A stretch of 64,000 nucleotides of DNA, from contig NC_035165.2 of the NCBI RefSeq assembly GCF_001659605.2, positions 12,024,445-12,088,444 on the forward strand. The letters are read 5' to 3'. This DNA comes from Manihot esculenta. Lineage: Eukaryota; Streptophyta; Magnoliopsida; Malpighiales; Euphorbiaceae. Under the pieces are notes generated by a model. The model was not told where the DNA came from. It saw only the letters and a program-made list of their open reading frames with translations, and ran no database searches. Within the stretch, counting starts at the first letter, position 1; each line of letters begins with the position of its first letter. The position numbers and the translations under genes are program-made. Positions 48,701 to 60,700 of the stretch are shown here, one piece after another.

Positions 48701-51700
48701 GCATCCCTCCACCGGCAGAGAATTCCAACTGTTGGGTAGAGAGTTTGCTTTCCTCATTCCACTTTCCTTTCTCTATTGCTTCAGCTGCAGCCTCAAAGTC
48801 TAATCTCTCTCGTGCACGAGCTGATTCTGACATATTGCTAGCTCCAATAGAATCGATAGAACGAAGGCCTCCTTGATACTTTTCCTTCAGAAACCTCTCA
48901 AATCTTTCTTGCTTTGCAGGATCATCTTTGAAAGGTTTTGCCACTTCAGGCACCCCACCCTAAATGCAGAGTATTAAAAGGATAAAAAAACTTTAACCAA
49001 CAGTTACCTACAAATTTTGAATACAAAGAAAGTATCAAGTAAACCACTTACAAAAGATGCTGGTTTTGTAAATGTATCTGAAAGACTGAATTGAAGATTA
49101 ACATCTGCAGAAACAACAGACGAGCTTAAATCTTTCAAGCTTCTTTCTAGAGGCCTTTCCCCTAATATTTTGCCACGGCTTTCTGCAGTCATTTTCTGAA
49201 CACTTGGAGATGATCTCCCATCCAAAGCTAGACTCTTCTGATTATTACGTTTCTGTCTTTCCTCCCACAACTTCCTAGCATAATAGTCGTGACCATTTCC
49301 TCCATTAAGAAAACTAAATAATGGATTTGATTTATTTTTCTCTCGGGAAAGATCCTCAAATAATTTACCACATCGAGCAACTAAAGTTGCAACCCCCTCA
49401 ATTAAGAGTTTCATATTATTGTCATCAGGAGGTGGAACCTCTGGTGGAGGAGGAATGCTGTACTTGTCATCAGCATCCAGGGGACCAGGAAATTTGTGGT
49501 GGGGCACGAAATCCTTTGGAATTACTGGAGGATCAAATCTGACCAAAATTTGCATAAGAAGAATTAAGAACTATATTGGGACCAAATACCAGTAGTCAAT
49601 GCGCCCCCCTCCCCCCACCCCCACCCCTCCATTTCCAAAGCAAAGAATAATAAGAACAACAACAACAGGATCATTTCAGATTCATCTGATTCCAAGATTC
49701 CAGATAAATGATGACTATGATATTTGATCATTATATGGTACAGATGGTTTAGACAAGTAAACTTTTGATTTCCCAATTACCTTTCCAACTGGTAATCAGA
49801 TTTTGATGCAACTTTAAAGCCAGGAAGAATGCCTTGCTCCTTCCAGGCCAATTTCGGCTTATGGTCTGTGCTGGGTCTTGGTGGCTCTTCAACTTCTTGG
49901 TCTTGAACAATAGTTTCTTCAAAGTCATAAGCTGGTCAAGGGCTAAAATCAGTAAAAACTTAAATATACACTACCATTGTTACAAGCAAATAATAGAAAC
50001 CATGTTAAACAAAAAATTTAAGTTTGAATCATAGACAAGCTTCCATGACTACAAATGCAATAATATGCATAATAATAAAAACCAAGGACATATACAGTAC
50101 ATTATATTAATGTAGATAGTAATCCTAGCTGTAAATTAGGTTATAGATTTTATTAGCAAAAAGGAGTGATATAAAAGAGATCAAAGATCAACCAAAGGAC
50201 TAATTCTTGTTACATAGCCATGAAAAATAACTACAATACACTGGTTCTGTTAACGTGTGAAATCTGCTTCTACATCTGAGTATTACAGTCGTTAGTCCTA
50301 CATAAAGGTGGAAATTCAGGTTTGTGGGTTGTGTTCTTGTCATGTCAATACACAATACACACAAATAGGGTTGACATGAACACAAAAGGATTGTGTCAAA
50401 ACCCTATACAAACCACAACTTTTTTATTATAAGGATTACAGACATCACATGATTAATATTAAATCTATTGGTTAATTTGACGACACGATCCATTTAACAT
50501 GATTTGACGGGAATTAACCCACTTCACACAATTTGACACGACTCTACTAATTTAAACAATTTGATATGACTACAACTCGACACTTATAATATTTATGGAA
50601 CAATATATTAGATGAAGTTTAAATATTCATTTTAATCATGCATAAATTTAGTATACATATAAAAATATGAAATCTAACATCAAACAAACAAGTGATATTT
50701 CAACATTTAGCTGTTAAACATTTTAACTAAAAGATCAAAAAATTATAAAACATTGCATATATTCATAAACTAAATAATGTTTAATAAGGGAAAATATAAA
50801 TCAAATATAAACCAACTAATAAATTACCAAATCTTGAATATAATAAATAATAATGCTCATATTTATGAATCCATCATTTTATAATACTTTCATTTGCTGA
50901 TTAGCAGGTTAGAGGGCAAAAAGTAGACATATGCCGAATAATTAAGTGCGTCATATATGCATCAAATCAAATTAGTAGATCAAGCAGTCAACTCAAGAGT
51001 AAATAAGATTATCGGCAAGCACAAGCACCTCATCGCCCTCTATTTTCAAGTTGTGTTCATGGATCATGTCTCAAGTTGCCACCCCTGCTCCTACACATAG
51101 CACAAAATCCTAATTCATCTAGAATTTGTAATAATCTGGCATGGATGTTCTGAGATTTATGGCTTATAGATGCATAAAAGAATGTTTTTTGCCTGCTCCC
51201 TTGCTATGTTTATTGAGTAAGGATGCAGCAAACCAAAGACTTTTTCAGTTTAGTTTGATTTAGTTTACTTATTACTTTGGTATGATAATAGAAATGCAGA
51301 GGGATGATAACAGAGAAGGATGAGGTTTGTTGGAGATAATTGTAAGGTGGAGATAAGACAGCTCGCAAAAGGGTACAAAAATTAGTATAAAGAGGAGAAG
51401 AGTCAAGAGGGGAATGAAAAGAGGCATCTGAAAATATAGCAATCCCCCTGGTTCAGAGGGACAGAGCTAATATGCACGGGAATTCTTCCCCGGGGGAGTT
51501 ATAGCCATTTTTGTCTTTTCTTCTTTTATTGTATTGCTGAGTTCTATTAATATTGAGGATATTGTAATTCAAACCATACAGTAAAAGGCATTTTGTCATC
51601 TTCATAAAATGAGCATTATGTTTCCTCCGTTGTTCTTCTTTCTCTCTTGTTATAAGTTATAGAAAATAAATATGTTAATATAGGAAGTAAATATTAATAG

Positions 51701-54700
51701 ATGGGTCAATTGCTTAATCTTAGGGATTGTATAATCATAGACTTGATTTTCCTTCCTGTTTAGATACCGTCTCTCATGTATAAATAGGTTGTAATCTCTA
51801 TTGTGAAATACAACAAATATTATATTTCTACATGGTATCAAAGCTATTCTCGTATAGATTTAATTTTTTCTCTCATCAAGTTTTAAAATTTTTTTTAGAG
51901 ACTTAGGGTTCTGTTCATTTGGGTTACCCATAAAGGGTAACATTTGGATCTCACCATCGCCGGAGTTGCCACACCATTCCCTTGTCAAATCTGAGGTTTG
52001 TTTGCCGTTCGGATGTTGAGTGGAGGTGTTTTAGGTACTATTCATATTCGGGGGTACTGTTCATCGGTACTGTTCATTGGCCTGTTCACAGTACTGTTCA
52101 TCCGCACTGTTCATGGGGGTTATTGTTCATCGGTACTGTTCAAGCCGGGTACTGTTTTCTGATTCTGTGTTTCTTTTGTTGCTATCGTTTCGGGTTGGTT
52201 GTCCTTATGGCTGAAGTTAAAACCACCACCATAACTGATGTGATTCTTATGATAACTAAAATCACGGAACACATTGAATGGATCTTCCGATCAGGGAATT
52301 TTGATATCTGCAGATGAGTATGCACAATTCATCCAATACCAGGCATCTCTAAAATCCTCTAATTCCTCCTCTATCACTGCAATTGCCGAGTCAGGTAATT
52401 CTACTGCATGTCTTGTGTCTTCATCCTCCAAATGGGTTATTGATTCTGGTGCTACCAATCATATGTCAGGTAATTCTACCCTTTTATCCAATCTTGAGTC
52501 TCATACATTGTCTTCTTATGTTACTCTTGCTAATGGCACTAAATCTTCTGTCCTGGGTTTTGGTCATGTCAACTTAACCCCTTCTCTTTCTGTATTCTCT
52601 ATATTATGTCTCCCTAAGTTCGCATTTAATTTGCTTTCCGTGAGTAAACTCACTCGTGCATTGAATTGTTGTGTCTCATTCTTTCCTAATCACTGTGTTT
52701 TTCAGGATCTTTCGACGAAGCAGATTATTGGTAGAGGGAGTGAGTCAGAGGGTCTTTGCGTCTTGGATCAGCAACTACCTCGATCACCTTGATCTCTGGT
52801 ATGCTCCACGCGTTTAACACCTTTTGATGTTCATTGTCGTTTGGGGCATCCTTCTCTCTCGGCTTTGAAGAAGTTATATCCACAGTTTCATTCTTTGTCT
52901 ATTCTAGATTGTGAGTTTTGTCAATTTGTCAAACATCATCGTTTACCTACACTGTCTCGAGTCAATAAACGGGCTTCGTCCCCCTTTGAGTTAGTCCATT
53001 CAGATGTTTGGGGTCCTTGTCCTGTTGTGTCTAAGTCTGGCTTTAAGTATTTTGTTACTTTTGTTGATGATTTCTCTCGTACTACTTGGTTGTTTTTAAT
53101 GAAGAGCCGTTCAGAATTATTTTCTATTTTTTGTGCATTTTATGCTGAAATCCAAACCCAATTCAATACTTCCATTCGTATATTGCAAAGTGATAATGCT
53201 AAAGAGTATCTCTCTGGGGGAATTTCAATCTTATTTGTTACAAAAAGGGATTCTTCATCAGTCCTCTTGTGTTGCCACTCCTTCACAAAATGGAGTTGCT
53301 GAAAGAAAAAATCGACATCTTCTTGAAGTAGCCAGAGCCCTCTTATTCCAAATGAAGGTACCTACATGTTTTGGGCTGATGCTGTATCCACTGCTTGTTT
53401 TTTGATCAATCGCATGCCTTCCTCCATCCTTCATGGTGATATCCTTTATAACATTTTGTTTCCCACTAAATCTTTATTTCCTATTGAGCCACGTATCTTT
53501 GGTTGTACTTGTTTTGTTCGTGATGTTTGTCCACAGATTACTAAATTGGATCCCAAATCACTCAAATGTGTCTTCCTTGGCTACTCTCGACGTCAGAAAG
53601 GATATCGTTATTTTTCTCCTGATCTGAATCGGTATCTTGTGTATGCGGATGTAACATTCTTTGAGTCTACTCCGTTTTTTCCGCCATCATCTGTTTATAA
53701 CACCCAGGAGGAGGAAGATGACCTCTTGTTATACACTGTTCGCTCTCTGTCTCCTCAGACTACTCCTACACCTTTCGCTCATGTGCCAGGTCGGCCTCCC
53801 ATCTTTCATTTGTATTCCAGACGCTTAGAGGACTCTGACTCCGTTCCGCTACCCGCTTCTTCATCGACCAATCCTGCTCCCACTGATCCTTCACTGTCTG
53901 ATTTGGATTTGCTCATTGCTCTTCGCAAAAGTAAACGTACTTGCACTTATCCTATTTCATCTTGTGTCTCTTATGATCAATTATCCTCCTCTTCTCGTTG
54001 TTTTGTCACTGCTTTAGATTCTATTTCAATTCCCAAAATTGTTATTGAGGCTTTGTCCCATCCTGGTTGGCGTGCTGCAATGGAAGAGGAAATGATGGCC
54101 CTTAACACTAATGGTACTTGGGAGTTGATGTCCTTACCTCCAGGAAAGCGGGCTATTGAGTGCAAATGGGTGTTTGCAGTGAAAATAAACCCTGATGGAT
54201 CTATTGCTCGCCTCAAGGCCCGTTTAATGGCCAAAGGTTATGCACAAACTTATGGAGTTGACTATTATGATACATTCTCCCCAGTTGTCAAGCTCGCATC
54301 TGTCCGATTGTTTATTTCCTTGGCGGCTACTCATGATTGGCCTTTGCATCAACTAGATATTAAAAATGCTTTTCTTCATGGTGATCTTCAGGAAGAGGTT
54401 TATATTGAGCAACCACCTGGTTTTGTTGCTCAGGAGTCAAGTAAGGTTTGTAGACTTCGAAAATCCCTTTATGGCTTGAAACAGAGTCATCGGTCATGGT
54501 TTGGCAGGTTTAGTGAGGTGGTCCAACAATTTTGGAATGAAGATGAGTAAGTGTGATCACTCATTGTTTTATTGAAATTCTGATAGTGGAGTAATTCTGC
54601 TTGTAGTATATGTGGATGATATCGTTATTACAGGAAGTGACATTGCTGGCATCATATCCCTAAAAGAATTTCTTAAAACACAGTTTCATACAAAGAATTT

Positions 54701-57700
54701 GGGTTCCTTGAAATATTTCTTGGGAATCGAAGTCATGCGGTGTAAGAAAGGCATCTTCTTATCTCAAAGAAAATATGTTCTTGATTTGTTGACAGAAACA
54801 GGAAAATTGAGTGCTAAGCCTTGTAGTGCCCCAATGACCCCTAGCCTTCAACTTACCACAGAAGACAGTGAGCCAAGTGAGCCATTTGCTGATCCTAGAA
54901 GGTATAGAAGATTAGTTGGCAAGCTGAATTATTTGACGGTGACTCGTCCTGATATTGCATATTCAGTGAGTGTGGTAAGTCAGTTTATGTCTTCTCCTAC
55001 TGTTGCCCATTGGGATGCTCTGGGACAGATTCTTTGTTACCTTAAAGGGGCCCCACGGCGAGGCCTATTCTATGGTAACTATGGGCACTCAAATATTGAA
55101 TGCTTTTCTGATGCTGATTGGACAGGCTCGAAAGTTGATAGGAGGTCAACTACTGGGTATTGTGTTTTTGTGGGAGGTAACTTGGTCTCATGGAAAAGTA
55201 AGAAGCAAAATGTGGTCTCCCGTTCTAGTGTTGAATCTGAATATCGAGCCATGGCATAAGCCGTTTGTGAAATCTTGTGGGTACGTCAACTGTTGGAAGA
55301 AGTTGGGTTCACAAATTCGGTGCCTGCTAAGTTGTGGTGTGATAATCATGCAGCTATCCACATTGCCTCCAATCCAGTATTTCACGAGAGGACTAAACAC
55401 ATCGAGATTGATTGTCATTTTGTTCGTGAAAAGGTCCAACAAAAGATAATATCAACAGGACATATCCGAACTGGAGAACAATTAGGAGATATTTTCACTA
55501 AAGCTCTAAATGGGACTTGAGTTGATTATATGTAACAAGTTGGGCATGATTAACATTTATGATCCAACTTGAGGGGGAGTGTTATAAGTTATAGAAAGTA
55601 AATATGTTAATATAGGAAGTAAATATTGATAGATAGGTCAGTTGCTTAATCTTAGGGATTGTATAATCATAGGCTTGATTTTCCTTCCTATTTAGATACC
55701 GTCTCTCATGTATAAATAGGTTGTAATCTCTACTGTGAAATATAACAAATATTATCCTTCTACATCTCTAAAACACATAAATCAAGTTCCAAACTCCATC
55801 AATAGGTCTAATCCACAAACCCACAATGGAAAATAGACCAGAGAAGATGGAGAGGAACACGGCTTCCCTAGCACATAAACTAACTATTCCATGTGGTCCT
55901 AGGTCACAGATAGTGTCACGAGAAGATTGATAGGGAAGGAGCTTATCAGGGGAGCTATTAACACCTCAGACTCGTTAACGAGAGAATGTTTTAAATCTCA
56001 AATATGCTTGTAATTGAATAACTAGAAACCCTTTATACAGTGAAAGTTCATATAATCACAAAACTAATTAAAATAGAAGTCTAATACAAGTAATTATTAG
56101 ATCTAGAATAAGATAATGGAAAGTACGATAAGAAACTGCTAGATAATAATTGTTTGTTATGGATTTGGTCTATCCATCATCCATAACATTATTCCTAGGA
56201 GCTTATCCTCAAGCTCAAATTCTAGATAAACTTGGCTAAACTGACTCATTTTTGGGACATCATCTTTTGTTGTCAGTATTTGATCCTCTTGTGCTTCCAC
56301 TCACAAAAAACTCGTTGTAAGAAAGATCTTCGACCCTTCTTTTTGCCATTTTTGATTCGGTGAGCTTTTTAATGAATAAAAAAGCATACTTTTCAATTTG
56401 AAGCTCGACATATTGCTCATATTAGTGCCAAATTATCCCTTCATAATTTCACAAGGAACCATTGTAGATTGTGCAATGGACCAAAAAAATTGCCTTCCAT
56501 CCATTACTTCTCTCCAATTGTTGCTTGGAGTCAAATGCTTGTGCTAGATTCATGGTAGTCATCTTCCCCGCTTGAGTGTTAGTTCTATCTTCAATTTAAA
56601 CGCCTTTATTAGTAATACTACTACTATTAGTACTTGTACTTGCATCCAAGTCTTTGTTGCAACAGTCATTGTGATTACTTAGAAAATTTTGTAATTATTG
56701 AGACATATTTCATATTTGAGACTAGAATTGAGCAACCATAGCTTCCATCCTCGCTTCTAGCTTAACCAATCTGGCCCCAATTTGTGCTTGCATTTCGCAA
56801 AGTAAGGATTTTCAGTTCATCGCTTGAGTTTGTCATATTTCCCATGACAATTGCCACTGATACTAAGTTGTTTTGGTCTCAAGTCGTATATGCGTCATGG
56901 TAAGATTGATGGGAAGGAGCCCATCAAAGACAGCTCTTACCACCTCAGACTCATTGATGAGAAAGAGTCTTAAATCTCAAATGTGTTTGTAATTAATCTA
57001 ATTGTTTTATTGGATATTAAGAAATCTCTTATATAGTGGAGATTCATACAATTATAGGACTTCTATCACAATAAAAGTATGATACAAGTGATTACTAGAT
57101 CTAGGATAAAGATAATGGAAAATATGATAAGAAACTAATACATAAATAAAATCTATATGTTATAAGTTTGGTCTATCCATTATCCATATTCCATGGAAGA
57201 AGCAAGAATAGAAATTCAAAAGAACTGAAGATATACTCATCTCTTGATCTAAGGCAACACAAAACTAGAGACAGCAATTTCAATGCATATGGCCTAGGGT
57301 TTTTGATACCAGGATCAGGTAAAGACTTCCAGCGTTAATGGCAATTGCACAATACTAAGGAGGGGGATGGCTCGATGTATTTAAACAAAGGATTATTACA
57401 TTTAGATATGGTATGTGTGAAAATAATGACAAATATGGTACATGCGAAAATAATGACAAGGTATTCTATTTGCGGAGATTGTGGGGCAGATGGGAGATAT
57501 GGGCTCAGAATTTTTTTCATTTTTGGATAAGCTCAATTCTTACCAAGAGAACCAAAACACTTTATGTTAATGTAGGACGAAAGCAAATGAGCCGCCACAT
57601 GGAAGATCTTCTTCCCAGACCCCCAAATAAAGCTAAAAAACATTCATAATTTGTTGTTCTACTCTTTAGCTTTTTACAAGTTTCTAGTAATTTTTAGTTT

Positions 57701-60700
57701 TGTCATCTTCATCCTATATAAATCCATCATCTTCATCAATATATCCACCGACCTCCTCATCAGTCTCACAATAGCCATGACTCACTAGTCAAACTATTAG
57801 TAATAAAAGAATGGAGGCTTTCTAACAAAAACTACCTATTGGTTTAGGTTCGGTCTCTACTAGAGCACTATCTCCATAGAACTAGAGTTACTCAGATCGA
57901 GCAACAAATTATGGTTCATAAGAAGAGACAAATAGGTGCATATTGCCTTGTACTCTTTGTTCAAGATTTGAAAATAAACTTGAAAGCTGAAAAAGCTGTG
58001 AATTATGTCTTCAAAGACAATGGAACAAAGGTTAGGGATGCAAGTGATCTATTAAAAAATTACATTATATTCAATATTCTTCTCACTCCGCTCATTGCAA
58101 TCACATGGGATGCTCTAAATATAGGACCTGACAATGTGCCTATCCTATTCTTGATTGCTTCTTTCAATTACAAATTTCATGAAATTGGGATGCCAATTGA
58201 ATATATTCTTACTGGGGCAAGGCTCAAAAGTTGTGGAAGGCTTGTTTGCTCACTTCATTTGATGATACTATATAAGGGGAATAATGTTAGGGAAGCATCT
58301 TCAAGCACCACATCAAATGATTTGGTGAACTCCATTTTCTTGCATAATATTTTTCAAGTTCATTGGGTAAAAATCTTCAACTTGCAACTTACCAAATGAT
58401 GACGGATGACATGACTAGCCTTGAGGTCAACACTAGTTTTTCAAGGGTTGGTAACAATAGGAATGTGTAGTACTCTAGAAGAGATGGCAACAAAGAAGGA
58501 TGACGTTTGTCGGGATAATTGTGGATTTGAAACAAGTGATGTGACAACTGGCAAAAGGGTACACAAATTAATATAAGGAGGAGAAGAGGGGAATGAAAAG
58601 AGGCATCTAGAAACATAGCAAGTTCTTTGGTTCAAAGGGGCAGAGTTGAATCTACACAGAAATTCTTCTTAGGGGTTGTTATAGTCATTTTTATCTTTTT
58701 TCTTTTATTGTATTGTTGAGTTCTTTCATGAGTAGTGAGAGAATTGTAATAAAAACCATATACATTCAAAGGCATCCTAGCATCTTTATAGATATATGAG
58801 CATTACATTTCCTCCAATGTTCTTTCTCTCTACAAATGCAGAAATCATGTTCCTAACTCTATCAGGTTTAGTCTAAAAAATTTTTTCCTTTGATTTTTGT
58901 TTTCTTTGGTTCAGCAGCCCAATGGCACAACCTATGAATAATAACACGATAATAATAGAACAGTAGCTAACTCTAAACATTTGCTCCTGCATCAAGGTGA
59001 AATACCAGAATTGATTCAAATCATAGTATCACAGTGTTAAATCGGCAATTTTCATAGGACTAGAAAGAAAGCTGGGTCTAATGAGAGAAGACAACAAAAA
59101 TTAGGAAAGCAATAGCATCATTTGGATGTTCAAAAAGTCTAAGAAGAGCTAATAGATTTAATGATAAATTGAGAAAGGGAGAAAGCATGTTTTCACCCAA
59201 TAAAGAGAGAAGGTTGGCAAAAAAACCACACGCATTGGATTATATACATCCCTAGATGATGACACATGTATGACTTAGACATGTCTCAACTCTCAAACGG
59301 ACAAGAGGTAGGGTTAGATCAAGGCTAATTCCATTGGGAATGCAGCTCGGACAAGAAGATACTATCGAAACTGACCAGGAGGCACCCTCTCCCTAGTCGG
59401 CTAATGACTAATAGATCTAATTAATAATAAAATAAGGTGGGCCCAGAACAACCATGACTTGACGTCGTCTGAGGCCCTCCAACAGTAGATTAACTTGCAA
59501 GAGATGCTGCCAACAGTGCTGCACCACTGAATGGTGGCCTCACACCACATGCCTCTAACCCGAGGTATCATGGATCATAATTATCCCTCTTAAGAGGTGT
59601 AATCCTACGGATCTAATTAATCCTTAATGTTAGAAAGTCAATGTTTAGAATAAATTAGATATGAGTATGGTCACATGCAACGGAAAGGAGGTAGGATGCA
59701 GGTACATACACTAGTTCTAAGTAGGCCACAGCATTTACACCACATTCTCTCTACATTTAATGTTTCCAAAGCCACATTTTTATTTCTCTACCACAACCCT
59801 TCTAACTTGAGCATTAGAGTGCCCCTGCATAGTAGACCCTGCTGGCCTTTTTTGACTTCTTTGTTTTGCAGAATAGCGCAGTTGAAATTCTATTACTCAG
59901 ACAACTCTTCTTATAAGTCGAACCACCAGTCCAGGACACATGGCACCATCCAGTTGAGCCCCAGATCAAGCAGCTATCCAAAAAGGAATATTCATTTTTC
60001 CCTTTTGTTTCTTTTTTTAATTAGATACAATGTTTTAGACAATGCACTGCTTTCTCTACAGCCAAAATAGACAAATAGAATATTTTTTCAAAAAACAACA
60101 TGGTCCAGTCCACCTAGTTTGAGGGTAAAATGAAATTGGGTTTCAAGAGAATAACTATCTCTTGAGCTTTCATCCATAATTCAAACAACATCCGAGGAAA
60201 GGGAAGGGTTTTCCTATCCTATCACCCCCTCCAAATGAAGCATGATAATGATGAAGGATAGAAGTCTAAACCTTCTTGTCAGTCTGACAAATTCATAAAA
60301 TACAAGGTACAAACAATAAAAGTAAAAAAATCAATAATCAAGATGATGACATTTGTAGAATATTATTTTCACATTATCACATTTTCAATTTGGATAAAAA
60401 TCGCTATTCCAACAAAGAAAATGTCAAGGTAATGATAGTGATCAAATCCTTTATCCACCACAAAGAATAGCTTCTTCCCCATTGCATAGAATGTGACAGG
60501 AAGACAGCAGCCAGCATAATGATAAAATAGAGATACTAACCAACTGCATAGACATCTTCATCTTCAGCATCATATTCTTCAAGTGCTCCAATGCCAAACC
60601 CAGGAGCAGCCTTTCCTGCTGATGACTTAAAAGTAATTAGTTGAATCAATTTCAGGACAAATAATTCAAGGAAGCGAGTTAAATAATAAATTAATAAACA

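Larger units (their letters stand above)
51285..58880. mobile_element. LTR-flanked element split by a copia and a TRIM insertion
   Basis: Two direct repeats of about 400 bp: 51285-51647 continuing at 55765-55812, and about 58467-58880. They share GGGGAATGAAAAGAGGCATCT, TTTTATTGTATTG and TTTCCTCC with roughly 80% identity. The left repeat is interrupted by the copia element at 51648-55764. Internal DNA (55813-58466) has one unrecognised ORF and a nested TRIM. Ends, target duplication and primer site could not be fixed, so LTR status is inferred. Confidence 0.55.
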
